From Owenweeksia hongkongensis DSM 17368 (GTDB taxonomy: Bacteria > Bacteroidota > Bacteroidia > Flavobacteriales > Schleiferiaceae), in contig NC_016599.1 of the NCBI RefSeq assembly GCF_000236705.1, positions 1,178,001-1,242,000 of the forward strand: DNA of 64,000 bases, in the 5' to 3' direction. The position numbers and the translations under genes were made by a program. Below, in pieces: positions 18,304 through 27,216 of this stretch; positions within the stretch are counted from its first letter, which is position 1; the number at the start of each line of letters is the position of its first letter. The notes below the pieces were generated by a model. The model saw only the letters and a list, made by a program, of their open reading frames with translations. It did no database searches and had not been told where the DNA came from.

Positions 18304-18666
18304 ATGGAAATACTTAGCAAAATCATAATTGGCCTTATCGCTTTTATTCACATTTATATACTGTGGTTCGAAATGTTTGCCTGGACTTCACGCGGGCCAA
18401 AGGTTTTTAGGAGCTTCCCAAAAGACTTATTTGAACCAACCAAAGCAATGGCAGCCAATCAAGGTTTGTACAATGGCTTTTTGGCGGCCGGGCTTATTTG
18501 GAGTTTTTTCATCGGTGATCCTGAATGGCAAAATAACGTTGCTTTGTTTTTCTTGACTTGTGTAACTATTGCTGGTATTTATGGTACGCTTACCGCAGAC
18601 AAGAAAATATTCTTTGTTCAAGCTTTGCCAGCCATCCTCGGCATTATTCTTATTCAATTGAAATAA
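18304..18666 (+). CDS. DUF1304 integral membrane protein
   Basis: The 120-residue protein has four predicted membrane helices. It shows the DUF1304 pattern: HxxIxxxEM-like HIYILWFEMFAWTSRGPKVF, then ANQGLYNGFLAAGL and a C-terminal TLTADKKIFFVQALPAILGI. Family function is unknown. It is monocistronic on the plus strand and faces the convergent DUF4382 gene across a strong hairpin. Confidence 0.88.
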   Translation: MEILSKIIIGLIAFIHIYILWFEMFAWTSRGPKVFRSFPKDLFEPTKAMAANQGLYNGFLAAGLIWSFFIGDPEWQNNVALFFLTCVTIAGIYGTLTADKKIFFVQALPAILGIILIQLK

Positions 18667-18667
18667 A

Positions 18668-18699
18668 AAAGCCGCTAACGATCTACTCGCAGCGGCTTT
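18668..18699. terminator. Rho-independent terminator
   Basis: AAAGCCGCT (18668-18676) pairs perfectly with AGCGGCTTT (18691-18699), with a 14-nt loop. Read on the minus strand the stem is followed by a T-run (CTTTTTTATTT), so it mainly terminates the DUF4382 gene. It also follows the DUF1304 stop directly. Confidence 0.85.
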
Positions 18700-18729
18700 C
18701 TCTCTGTAGGTGAGATTTGTCTATCTCAA

Positions 18730-19548
18730 TTAATTTATACGAATGGTGTCCAAATGGGTTACAATACCTGTAGCTACATTTACTCCCATGGTATCAGTTG
18801 TCATATATGGAGAAATAGGGTCAAACTCCACTGTATATGATGCCGGATCTAATCCACTGATCAGAAAATATCCTGAAACAGGATTGGTAAGGGCTGCCGC
18901 AGAATCTCCAGCTGCGTTGTATGCTAATACAGACGAAAATGCAGCAATTGGTGATACATATCCATCAATGGATCCTGTAGTGTTTTTAGTAAAAACACGA
19001 ATAATCGGCTTTAGATTATAGCCTCCATTTCCTTTGGCAACAATTGATCTTGAAGCATCAAAATCTAACCAAAATTCATAAACGATGCCAGCCTGAAGTG
19101 TGTAATTCACCTTTAACTTCAAACCAGATTGCTGTGCTGATGGTGTTTTCAATGGCTCCGAAACGCCATTTACAACCACACTATTTTGCGGGCCAAGTAT
19201 TAACCTTATCTGACTAACTTTCCCTGCCGGTACATCTCCTGATGCTATTAGCGTATCTATTCCATTTTGGAAATCCAAAAGGTTGTAAATACCTGGCCGT
19301 GTATTCGGCAAAGTAATCCAGCCATCTGCATTGCTCGTATCACCTGAATTGGAAACATGAACTTTAACTTCTAATACATCAATATATACCGCATCGTAAG
19401 ATGCCGGTGCATCCGTAAGGTTAAACTTCACTGTGGCATTTCCTGTATTATTAGAAACCTGACCATCATCATCTTTTTCACAAGATGAAATAAATAGAGT
19501 AGAGAGTAAAGCCAAACTGGCAATTGTCAAATGTTTGTTGATTTTCAT
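18730..19548 (-). CDS. DUF4382 lipoprotein
   Basis: The 272-residue product has a lipoprotein signal (LALLSTLFISSC) and then an acidic, N-rich linker. The DUF4382 domain starts with the typical ATVKFNLTDAPASYDAVYIDVLEV. A C-terminal carboxypeptidase-regulatory-like beta domain follows (GSIDGYVSPIA, GYFLISGLDPASYTVEFDP). Such proteins sit on the outer membrane or cell surface of Bacteroidota and have no established function. It lies downstream of the OmpA lipoprotein on the same strand, separated by an 80-bp gap with a perfect 10-bp inverted repeat. Confidence 0.85.
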   Translation of the reverse strand: MKINKHLTIASLALLSTLFISSCEKDDDGQVSNNTGNATVKFNLTDAPASYDAVYIDVLEVKVHVSNSGDTSNADGWITLPNTRPGIYNLLDFQNGIDTLIASGDVPAGKVSQIRLILGPQNSVVVNGVSEPLKTPSAQQSGLKLKVNYTLQAGIVYEFWLDFDASRSIVAKGNGGYNLKPIIRVFTKNTTGSIDGYVSPIAAFSSVLAYNAAGDSAAALTNPVSGYFLISGLDPASYTVEFDPISPYMTTDTMGVNVATGIVTHLDTIRIN

Positions 19549-19580
19549 AAACTTAAATTATTTTTTTGATCAGTAATAAT

Positions 19581-19616
19581 GCAAGCATTGCAAATAGCCA
19601 CTCTCACAATGCTTGC
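19581..19616 (-). terminator. Inverted repeat between OmpA and DUF4382 genes (terminator or attenuator candidate)
   Basis: GCAAGCATTG (19581-19590) and CAATGCTTGC (19607-19616) form a perfect 10-bp stem with a 16-nt loop, directly after the OmpA stop on the minus strand. No immediate T-run follows, so it may stabilise the mRNA end or attenuate rather than terminate fully. Confidence 0.55.
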
Positions 19617-19628
19617 TTAAAAATTTGA

Positions 19629-20480
19629 CTACTCAGTAACCTCAGCTTGAGCCGGCTCTTTCGCGGTGCCATCCAAAATTTTGAATAGCTCCTCAAGTTT
19701 AGGAGTAAGAATGATTTCCGTTCTACGGTTTTTGGCTCTACCCTCTTTAGTAGAATTTGTAGCCACAGGACTAAAGTCACTCATACCCGAAGCTGTCAAT
19801 CTGGCTCCTGGTACATTATATTCCTCCGTTAGCAGTCGTGTAATTGTAGTGGCTCTTGCTGTACTTAAATCCCAGTTATCCGAATATTTAGCCGTCTTGA
19901 TTGGAATTGAATCTGTATGACCTGTAACATCGATATTAATCTTTTCATTTTGCTGGAGCACTTTAGCCAATTTACCAATGGCTTCTTCACCTTCCTTATT
20001 TAGCTTGGCGCTCCCTGAAGGAAAAAGTAATTTATCACTCAGTGAAACATACACTTTTCCGTTTTTAACCTCTACAGTCAAATCCTCGTCATCAATGTTT
20101 ACCAGGGCATCTTCTACAGTTTTGCGAAGGTTATTCACGATTTGCTGCTGTTGTTCTAACCTTGACTCCAAAGCGCGAAGACGCTGAGCACGCAGCTGCA
20201 AGGCCTGATCCTTTTCAGAAAGTTCGGTTCCTTGAGCTTCTAGTTGAGACAATAAAGCAGCACGTTCGTTCTCATTTTTTGTCTTGTACTGATCATACTG
20301 TGTTTCTGCACGCTGTAAATCAGCTTTCAGACTATTTACAGTACTTACAAACTGTGCGCTATCCTGCTGTAGTTTTTCTACATGCTTTTGTGAAGCGACA
20401 TACTTTTTTTTACCCACACATGATGTTGCAATGGCGATAAGGAGTAAAGCCACTCCTAGTTGTGAAATACGATTTCTCAT
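19629..20480 (-). CDS. OmpA-family peptidoglycan-binding lipoprotein
   Basis: The 283-residue product has a lipoprotein signal (LLLIAIATSC, cysteine about 21), then a long coiled coil at residues 30-125 (QKHVEKLQQDSAQF onward). The C-terminal OmpA domain (about 140-265) shows the peptidoglycan-binding signature DVTGHTDS, NWDLSTARA and GRAKNRRTEI. Predicted role is anchoring the outer membrane to peptidoglycan. The coiled coil in place of a barrel resembles MotB/Pal-like spacers. It is transcribed ahead of the DUF4382 lipoprotein. Confidence 0.9.
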   Translation of the reverse strand: MRNRISQLGVALLLIAIATSCVGKKKYVASQKHVEKLQQDSAQFVSTVNSLKADLQRAETQYDQYKTKNENERAALLSQLEAQGTELSEKDQALQLRAQRLRALESRLEQQQQIVNNLRKTVEDALVNIDDEDLTVEVKNGKVYVSLSDKLLFPSGSAKLNKEGEEAIGKLAKVLQQNEKINIDVTGHTDSIPIKTAKYSDNWDLSTARATTITRLLTEEYNVPGARLTASGMSDFSPVATNSTKEGRAKNRRTEIILTPKLEELFKILDGTAKEPAQAEVTE

Positions 20481-20675
20481 GGTTGCGATTAATTACGGTT
20501 ATTTTGATTAAATCTACAATTAAGAAATATAGTACCAAAGCCTTAATGTTTTGACAAACAAGCGCCTAAACACCTTGCCATTGAGTACTATTTCCCCACA
20601 TTGTTGAAAACCCTTGTGGTTTATTTTAAGAACTGAAAAGAGAGGTGATTGTTTAAAATCAGAGAAGTTCAAAAC

Positions 20676-22967
20676 TTAAAGTGTATACCCAATTTTTAAG
20701 CCCCCAAACCAATTTCTTGGCATACCTGGATAATAGTAACGCGGCTCTGAGTTTCCAAAGCCAATGGCATTTATTAAAATTGATGATGCATAAGTCTCAT
20801 CCATAAAATTATTTACACCTGCATTCACTTCAATAAAAAGGTGTTTGGTGATTTGATTTCGATAAGATAATTTGGCGTTAAACACAGTGTACTCATCAGA
20901 ATAGATGGTATTCGCATCATCCATAGGCACCTCTCCTATGTGAATGAAATTGGTACTTAAACCGAAGTTTTTAAACCCAAAGTGAATTCCTCCATTTACT
21001 TTGAAGCCAGGCACTCCGGTAAGTTTGTTTCCTGAATAATCAGCATTGCCATCTACAAAATCAATAAATCGATTATTAGAAATTTCCGCATTCACGTAAG
21101 GTGAAAATGAAAATCCATTGCTAAAAGCTTGTCTGTATAAAACCGATAACTCGATTCCTTTCTGTTCGGTTTTGCCTGCATTTCTGCCGATATACTGGTC
21201 TTCACCCACACGATCTGCAACTAGTAAATTATTAATATCCAATAAATAGGCGGACAGGTGAACCTTCAGTTTTCTATTAAACAAAAATGCTTCACTACCA
21301 AGCTCATAATTGAAGCCCGTTTCAGGCCCCAGATCAGGGTTTATTAAGCCTTCAGGAGTAAGTGTTTCTTCAATGGACGGATAATTAAACCCTCGGCTTA
21401 CATTAGCATAAACGCTTAGAAAATTTGTAAACTGATAAACCAAATTTAGATTGGGAGCCAGAATAGGATCAAAACTTCGGTCGGCATCTTTGTTGTTTTC
21501 ACCCACATTGAATTCGTCCACAAAACTGTAGCTGGTTTTATTCACATTTAAACCCAGCTGCGCTTTTAGTCTTTTTGTGATAGGTAAAGTTATGGTCGCA
21601 AATACATTAAGGTTATCACGGTTTTCTCGATTATCACTTAATAGTTGCCCTTCTAAGCTACCGTTTCCGTTATTACTTTGATATAAATTTTCACTGGTTT
21701 TCCAGTTATACTGATCTATATAGAACTCACTTCCAAAACTGAGGTTGGCACTATTTTTAAGAAAAGTAAAATCCTTCGCAAACAGAGTTCTTGCACCATA
21801 TCCATAAGTATATTCATCTAAAATATTAAATGGTCGGGGTTCGTAATGATCTATGTAGCTATAAAAAAATGATGTGGTATTACTAAACTCATCAGAAAAC
21901 CGGTGAGTATAATTTAAGCCTGTTAGAACCTGCTTATTATCTTCGTAACCTTGAGCTGCTCCCCATGTAAAAGCTGCTTGTGTTGGATCTTCCGCCATGG
22001 CAGTTTGGCCAATAGAACTTGGTATTTGAGCAAAGTAATCGATGTAATTAATTAAAACTCCAATTTCATTTTTTGAATTAATCTCATAGTTCGAAGTAAA
22101 TAAAACTGTATTTCGATTATAATCACTGTTTTCTCGAAATCCATCTGACTCTAGGTGATCAAAATTTATGTTGAAGGATAACTTTTTGCTTGCCGTGGCT
22201 ACCGAGATATTATTTTTAATCAACCCAAAACTACCAAGAGTAAAACTGTTTTTTAAATAGGTTTCGCCTTCCCCTGCTTGTTTTGAGTTCAGCATTAAAG
22301 TCCCCCCTAGGTTTGTACCATATTGCGTGGCTTTCGGTCCTTTTACAATTTCGATATTATCGATATCCTCGGGATCAAAAGCATCTATAGAAGTTTCACC
22401 AGCACCATTTGTAACCGGAATCCCGTTAAAGTAAGCTCGTATTTTATTGGTTCCATAAAGTGTTCTAGATCCTACACCCCTAATCACAATCCTATTTGTA
22501 TTTATTGCGCCACTCTGAATATATACACCAGGGATTTCATTGATGGCAGAAACCAAATTCACAGGGCTGTATTCCTCTAGTTTTTTGGAAGCTACTTTGG
22601 ATGTAGGAATAATTACATTGCTTTCTTTTTGATACGTTGACGAGACAATTACCTCCTCAAGATTCTCCGATTTATCTAAATATTTTAGGGTAAAAACAGT
22701 GTTACCCTCGGATAAAATAACCACTCTATCACTAAAACTTGGATGACTCAATTCTACTTTCAACGGAAACTTGTAACCCTCAGGAAGTGTGAAGGTGCCA
22801 TCAATATTAGTTTTAGAAAGTCTTTGACCATCAAACAGAATAACAACTTCAGATATACCTGTATTTGAAGAATCATTGATTTGACCGCTTACTTCCTGAC
22901 CGAATAGAGGATTTAGAATAGCGCTTACAAATGTAATCGCCATTATTTTGAATAAAACAAGTCTCAT
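20676..22967 (-). CDS. TonB-dependent outer-membrane receptor
   Basis: The 763-residue product has an N-terminal signal, a carboxypeptidase-regulatory-like domain (about 25-95), a plug domain (about 120-230, with RGVGSRTLYGTNKIRAYFNG and ATQYGTNLGGTLMLNSK) and a 22-strand-type barrel to the C-terminus (NWFGGLKIGYTL). It imports a ligand with TonB energy. The substrate cannot be read; the upstream cotranscribed PQQ-type sugar dehydrogenase (41-bp gap) hints at a sugar, siderophore or PQQ-like cofactor. There is no adjacent SusD, so it is not a classical PUL transporter. Confidence 0.92.
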   Translation of the reverse strand: MRLVLFKIMAITFVSAILNPLFGQEVSGQINDSSNTGISEVVILFDGQRLSKTNIDGTFTLPEGYKFPLKVELSHPSFSDRVVILSEGNTVFTLKYLDKSENLEEVIVSSTYQKESNVIIPTSKVASKKLEEYSPVNLVSAINEIPGVYIQSGAINTNRIVIRGVGSRTLYGTNKIRAYFNGIPVTNGAGETSIDAFDPEDIDNIEIVKGPKATQYGTNLGGTLMLNSKQAGEGETYLKNSFTLGSFGLIKNNISVATASKKLSFNINFDHLESDGFRENSDYNRNTVLFTSNYEINSKNEIGVLINYIDYFAQIPSSIGQTAMAEDPTQAAFTWGAAQGYEDNKQVLTGLNYTHRFSDEFSNTTSFFYSYIDHYEPRPFNILDEYTYGYGARTLFAKDFTFLKNSANLSFGSEFYIDQYNWKTSENLYQSNNGNGSLEGQLLSDNRENRDNLNVFATITLPITKRLKAQLGLNVNKTSYSFVDEFNVGENNKDADRSFDPILAPNLNLVYQFTNFLSVYANVSRGFNYPSIEETLTPEGLINPDLGPETGFNYELGSEAFLFNRKLKVHLSAYLLDINNLLVADRVGEDQYIGRNAGKTEQKGIELSVLYRQAFSNGFSFSPYVNAEISNNRFIDFVDGNADYSGNKLTGVPGFKVNGGIHFGFKNFGLSTNFIHIGEVPMDDANTIYSDEYTVFNAKLSYRNQITKHLFIEVNAGVNNFMDETYASSILINAIGFGNSEPRYYYPGMPRNWFGGLKIGYTL

Positions 22968-23008
22968 AAAGTAGATAAGGGTTGGTTCTGAGCGCGGTGC
23001 TGTTTACA

Positions 23009-24292
23009 TTATTTGCTATAAGTAACTTTCCAAATTACATTTCCAGCATCATCATTTACCAATAAATCTCCTGACGGGGTAATAGCTACACAAACAGGTC
23101 TCCCATACACATCGGTATCGCTACTATCCGCTATAAATCCGGTAAGAAAGTCTTTAGGTTTTCCTGCTGGTTCACCATTCTCGAAAGGGATAAAAACTAC
23201 CCTATATCCGGATAGCTTAGAGCGATTCCAAGAACCGTGCTGACCAACGAACACGCCATTTTTATATTTAGCAGGGAAACCATCTTTATCATAAAACGCA
23301 AGCCCCAGCGAAGCTGTATGAGACCCCACAGAAACATCAGGCACTATTGTTTTAGCTACCAGTTCGGGTGCTTCTCCCCTTAATCGGGGATCTTCAATTG
23401 GCCCATAATAAGCATATGGCCATCCATAAAACCCGCCTTCTTTAACGCTGGTAACATAGTCTGGAACAAGATTATCTCCTAGCTTGTCACGTTCATTTAC
23501 AGCTGTCCAAAGTTCTCCATTCACCGGGTTCCAATCCATTCCTACCGGATTTCGTAATCCACTAGCGTATATTTTTTCATCCTCCCCATTTAAACCTACT
23601 TCCAAAATATTAGCACGTCTTATTTCTTCCTTCATACCATATTCTCCAACATTACTGGCAGAACCTACAGAAATGTAAATTTTGTCTTGCGCCTGATTTG
23701 TGATAATATTTCGAGTCCAATGATTATTATACCCACCTGCAGGAAGGTCTACAATTTTTTCACCTTTGGAGGCTTCTAGAGCCTTCTGCCCAACTTTATA
23801 TGGGTACTTGTAAAGTCCATCCGTATTGGCTACATAAAAAGCATCGCCAATTATAAGCATACCCAAAGGTTGTTTTAAATCACTCAGAAATGTTTCGCGA
23901 AGTTCTATTGAGCCATCATTATCTTCATCTCTTAATAAAGTAATGCGGCCTGCACTGTTTTTTGTGTTTGCTTCACAAACGAAAAAATCCCCATTAGGAC
24001 CGATATAAGTCCAGCGAGGATTATTAAATCCATCTGCAAATTTTGTAACCGTAAATCCTTCCGGAGCGACTGGCAGTTTCCCTTCTGGCCAATCTATAAG
24101 TTTACTCTCTTTTCTAACTGATTCTGTAGCGTATGGCTTTGGAAGTATTAAAGAACCTACAGCTGTCTCTACCGTATCTCCAGTACTTTCAGACGCTTCC
24201 TGTGTTGATTCGGTGGGCTGATTTGTTGTTGTATTACATGCTAAAACTAAGCTCATCAAAGCGATGATAGCTAAACACTTGTGTGGTTTCAT
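23009..24292 (-). CDS. PQQ-type soluble sugar dehydrogenase / sorbosone dehydrogenase family lipoprotein
   Basis: The 427-residue product starts at the ATG at 24292-24290, which gives a lipoprotein signal (ALMSLVLACNTTT). A TTG two codons upstream is less likely. The body is a six-bladed beta-propeller of the L-sorbosone/glucose dehydrogenase family. It shows GFNNPRWTYIGPNGDFFV, HWTRNIITN, SGLRNPVGMDWNP and GSHTASLGLAFYDK blades and the VGQHGSWNRS catalytic-site-like segment. It would oxidise a sugar or aldose at the cell surface, possibly using PQQ. It heads an operon with the TonB receptor gene. Confidence 0.88.
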   Translation of the reverse strand: MKPHKCLAIIALMSLVLACNTTTNQPTESTQEASESTGDTVETAVGSLILPKPYATESVRKESKLIDWPEGKLPVAPEGFTVTKFADGFNNPRWTYIGPNGDFFVCEANTKNSAGRITLLRDEDNDGSIELRETFLSDLKQPLGMLIIGDAFYVANTDGLYKYPYKVGQKALEASKGEKIVDLPAGGYNNHWTRNIITNQAQDKIYISVGSASNVGEYGMKEEIRRANILEVGLNGEDEKIYASGLRNPVGMDWNPVNGELWTAVNERDKLGDNLVPDYVTSVKEGGFYGWPYAYYGPIEDPRLRGEAPELVAKTIVPDVSVGSHTASLGLAFYDKDGFPAKYKNGVFVGQHGSWNRSKLSGYRVVFIPFENGEPAGKPKDFLTGFIADSSDTDVYGRPVCVAITPSGDLLVNDDAGNVIWKVTYSK

Positions 24293-24517
24293 AAACAATG
24301 AATTTATTCAAAATAATGGCTGCCCTTTAAGACAAATAAATTCTCATTATGTTTTTACCACTCCTTGATTATTTAGATTACATGTATCAATATCAATTGT
24401 ATTAATCGACTTACACTCTGGAATTTTGAGATTGGGTTCAATCAGATTTGATAGAAAATTAATGAGGAAAGCGTTTTCTGACTGTCCTCGAACAGGTTCG
24501 GCTTGTCAGAAAAGCAA

Positions 24518-24549
24518 AAAGCCCTGATTGAAAAATCAATCAGGGCTTT
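24518..24549 (-). terminator. Terminator of tRNA-Ser
   Basis: AAAGCCCTGATTG (24518-24530) and CAATCAGGGCTTT (24537-24549) form a perfect 13-bp stem with a 6-nt loop. On the minus strand it is followed by CTTTTTGCTTTT and lies just after the tRNA 3' end. Confidence 0.88.
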
Positions 24550-24555
24550 GCCTTG

Positions 24556-24640
24556 CGGAGAGAGAGGGATTCGAACCCCCGGAGGTGTGACCCTCAATAG
24601 TTTTCAAGACTACCGCATTCGACCACTCTGCCATCTCTCC
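24556..24640 (-). tRNA. tRNA-Ser (anticodon TGA)
   Basis: Minus-strand reading gives acceptor GGAGAGA pairing with TCTCTCC and discriminator G. The D-arm is GCAGAGTGGTCGAATGC, and the anticodon loop CTTGAAA has TGA at positions 34-36. A long class II variable arm follows, then a T-arm GGGGGTTCGAATCCC. CCA is not encoded. Length is 85 nt. The long variable arm and discriminator G are diagnostic of serine tRNA. Confidence 0.96.
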
Positions 24641-24725
24641 AAGTCTCAATAAAATCTTTCTTCATTCGTTCTTAGCCTAAACTAAGTCCTTGCCTCCATC
24701 GCTGGTAGGAGTCTTACATTCTCCT

Positions 24726-24733
24726 TATCTTTG
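24726..24733 (+). promoter_or_regulatory. TAnnTTTG -7 element upstream of GWxTD gene
   Basis: TATCTTTG is an exact consensus match 92 bases upstream of the ATG at 24826. If used it implies a leader of about 90 nt. Confidence 0.35.
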
Positions 24734-24825
24734 CGAGGGCTGCAAAAGTAAAAATATTTTTAATTGTAGTACAACGTTTTTGAAATTTCATTGTCTAATA
24801 TTTGCAATGACCATAATTGAAGCAC

Positions 24826-26214
24826 ATGAACAGATTTAAATTACCCGTTTTTCTCACTCTTTTATTTTGCACTATTCAATTGAGCGCCAAAAATATAGGA
24901 ATCGATATATCCTATGCTCAGTTTATGAATGAGAAGGATGAAGGTTATCTGGAAATTTATTTTGCCTTAGCTGGAAATTCCATTGATTTTGTAAAAAATA
25001 AGGGTGATAAATACCAGGGTGGTGTTGAAATCACTGCTGCTATTAAGCAAGATTCTGCTTTTATCACTGCGGATAAGTTCCTTTTGCAAAGCCCTGAACT
25101 AAATGACACTATTAATTTTGCGGAAGCTTATATAAACCAAGTCCGCTTTCCACTCGAAAAAGGAAAATACATCTTAGTTCTGGATATTAAAGATATTAAT
25201 GATCCAGAAGAGACTTATCATTTTGAGCAAGAGTTTACTTTAGAGTTGGGTGACGCAGAACCTACTACCTCAGACCTTCTGTTTTTGGATACCTACACTC
25301 CGGCCAAAGAGGGTTCCGTATTTGCCAAATCTGGATATGACTTAGTACCTATGGTATCTTCGGGATCTTATTACTTTAATGAGGCCGTTTCTACACTTTC
25401 ATTTTATGTGGAACTATACAATACCAAAGATGCCCTTGGTGAAAATGAACCCTACATTCTTAAATACTACTTAAAAAATGCCAGTACCAATAAAGTGTTG
25501 AACAAGTATGCCTCTTTTGCCAAAAAGACAAGCAGTACTGTAGAGCCTGTATTGGCCAGTTTTAATATTGAGAAATTAAAAACAGGAAACTACAACTTGG
25601 TGGTGGAAGCGCTTAACCGTGATGGTGAAACAATCATAAACAAAACGGCTTTCTTTTATCGTAAGAATAGTGCTCCAAGTGTAGATTTTGAGGATTTGGC
25701 CAATACAGATGTTACCGGAACTTTTGCTGATTTACTTGGAGGCATAGATAGCCTTTACCTTTTTACAAGATATTTATTCCCAATCAGCACAGATGCTGAG
25801 CGCAATTATCAAAATAGCCTTAGGGAAGAGAGGGATTTAAAAAAAATGAAACAATACTTCTATGTATTTTGGAGCCAACGCAACGATTACGATCCCCAAA
25901 CGGAATGGGAGAATTACAGAAAACGTGTAAGAGAAGTAAACTCACTCTACGATAGCGGCCTGCGGCCTGGATTTATGACTGACCGCGGCCGTGTGTCCTT
26001 AGTATATGGAAAGCCCATCCTAGTAGAGCAGCGTAAATTTGAACCAGGTCTTCCTCCTTATGAAATTTGGAAGTATGACCAGCTCACCAGTCGTTATGTA
26101 GACATTGTTAATCAGAGTAACAAGATCTTTGTCTTTGCCGAGTTTAACATCTCTTCGAACGAGTATGAACTCATTCATTCTAATGCAATTGGCGAACTTA
26201 ATGACCGCAGATGA
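24826..26214 (+). CDS. GWxTD-domain secreted protein, apparently cut short by an in-frame TGA
   Basis: The 462-residue reading starts at the ATG at 24826 (an in-frame TTG nine bases upstream is less likely), with a signal peptide ending near TIQLSAK. The C-terminal third carries the GWxTD domain: W..QRNDYDPQTEWENYRKRV, then GFMTDRGRVSLVYGKP in place of GWxTD, then FEPGLPPYEIWKYDQL. The frame ends at TGA (26212-26214) after AIGELNDRR, where a Trp codon is expected, and stays open for another 42 codons in the same frame. Family function is unknown. Confidence 0.82.
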   Translation: MNRFKLPVFLTLLFCTIQLSAKNIGIDISYAQFMNEKDEGYLEIYFALAGNSIDFVKNKGDKYQGGVEITAAIKQDSAFITADKFLLQSPELNDTINFAEAYINQVRFPLEKGKYILVLDIKDINDPEETYHFEQEFTLELGDAEPTTSDLLFLDTYTPAKEGSVFAKSGYDLVPMVSSGSYYFNEAVSTLSFYVELYNTKDALGENEPYILKYYLKNASTNKVLNKYASFAKKTSSTVEPVLASFNIEKLKTGNYNLVVEALNRDGETIINKTAFFYRKNSAPSVDFEDLANTDVTGTFADLLGGIDSLYLFTRYLFPISTDAERNYQNSLREERDLKKMKQYFYVFWSQRNDYDPQTEWENYRKRVREVNSLYDSGLRPGFMTDRGRVSLVYGKPILVEQRKFEPGLPPYEIWKYDQLTSRYVDIVNQSNKIFVFAEFNISSNEYELIHSNAIGELNDRR

Positions 26215-26343
26215 AAAGTAACACTTGGAGGTGGATCTATAAAGAGTGATGACCTTGATGATAATGCCAATAGTGGCTTTGATGACTGGGGCTCTAGACT
26301 TAACAATAACATTCTTTTGCAGAATTCCGGTGAAGGGCGCTAA
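26215..26343 (+). pseudogene. In-frame continuation of the GWxTD protein after the TGA
   Basis: Reading on in frame from 26215 gives 42 codons that look like real protein (KVTLGGGSIKSDDLDDNANS, then FDDWGSRLNNNILLQ) before TAA at 26341-26343. Joined through a Trp codon the sequence would read NDRRWKVTLGG, a plausible family C-terminus. This suggests a TGG-to-TGA change, a base-call error, or readthrough. Confidence 0.65.
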
Positions 26344-26348
26344 ATTTG
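26341..26348 (+). promoter_or_regulatory. TAnnTTTG element overlapping the TAA of the GWxTD extension, 4 bases before the next ATG
   Basis: TAAATTTG is an exact consensus match ending 4 bases before the ATG at 26353, so any transcript from it would be leaderless. It may be fortuitous. Confidence 0.3.
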
Positions 26349-26352
26349 CCGC

Positions 26353-27216
26353 ATGATAGGATACTATTTGGCCGTGGCATTTGGCTGGCTCATTTCCATA
26401 CTCCCTTTTAGAATACTCTACATCATAAGTGATTTTATAAGCTTTGTGATGCAGCAAATACTTAAGTATCGTAAGGAGGTAATAATGGGTAACCTCCGCA
26501 AGGCATTTCCCGAAAAGAACGAAAACGAACTCAATCGTATTCGCTTTGCTTTTTATAGAAACTTTGCCGACCTGATTGTAGAGTCCTTCAAGAGTTTGAC
26601 GATTTCGGAGAAAACCTTGCGTAAGAGATTTAAGCTTACTAATCCTGAACTTTTTGAGAAGCTTTACGCAAAGGATAAGGGTGTTCTAATCGTAATGGGC
26701 CATTATACCAATTTTGAATGGACGGCCATGAGTATGCCCCTTCTTGTTCCCCACCCTTCTTTTGCTGTTTATCAACCTTTAAATAATAAGCGGTTTAGCC
26801 GAAAAGTAGTTTCAATAAGAGAGCAGTTTGGCCTTGAGCTATACTCTATGAACGACACGTATCCCTTTATGCTAAATAATCCCGTGAAGGCGCCCCTGTA
26901 TATTTTTATGGCAGACCAAAGTCCGCATAAAGGAAAAATCAAATACTATACTGAGTTTTTAAATCAAAATACTCCGGTACATTTGGGCGTTGAAAATCTG
27001 GCCAAAAAATGTGATTTGGCGGTGGTTTTCATTGACATACAAAGAGTAAAACGTGGATATTATGAGGTAACGGCACACCTTCTTTTTGAAGATGTGCAAA
27101 ATACCGAACCATACGAAGTGACCAATACGCACGTAAAAGCCCTTGAAAAAGTAATTAAAAAGAAACCTGAGGATTGGCTATGGAGCCATCGCAGATGGAA
27201 ACATGCCCGAAACTAA
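26353..27216 (+). CDS. Lipid A biosynthesis acyltransferase (LpxL/HtrB family)
   Basis: The 287-residue protein has one N-terminal hydrophobic segment and the catalytic HX4E motif of the LpxL/LpxM family (GHYTNFEW, His117 and Glu122). It also has the downstream ADQSPHKG and the C-terminal EDWLWSHRRWK motif that ends this family. It transfers a secondary acyl chain to Kdo-lipid A precursors at the inner membrane. Its last 14 bases overlap the glycosyltransferase start, so the two genes are translationally coupled and likely act in envelope lipid or glycan assembly. Confidence 0.9.
   Translation: MIGYYLAVAFGWLISILPFRILYIISDFISFVMQQILKYRKEVIMGNLRKAFPEKNENELNRIRFAFYRNFADLIVESFKSLTISEKTLRKRFKLTNPELFEKLYAKDKGVLIVMGHYTNFEWTAMSMPLLVPHPSFAVYQPLNNKRFSRKVVSIREQFGLELYSMNDTYPFMLNNPVKAPLYIFMADQSPHKGKIKYYTEFLNQNTPVHLGVENLAKKCDLAVVFIDIQRVKRGYYEVTAHLLFEDVQNTEPYEVTNTHVKALEKVIKKKPEDWLWSHRRWKHARN

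Noticed and set aside
26212..26214. Selenocysteine or recoded TGA
   Set aside because: A Trp, not Sec, fits the context; no SECIS-like hairpin follows; other genes in the window use TGA as a normal stop, so neither Sec insertion nor a TGA=Trp code is supported.
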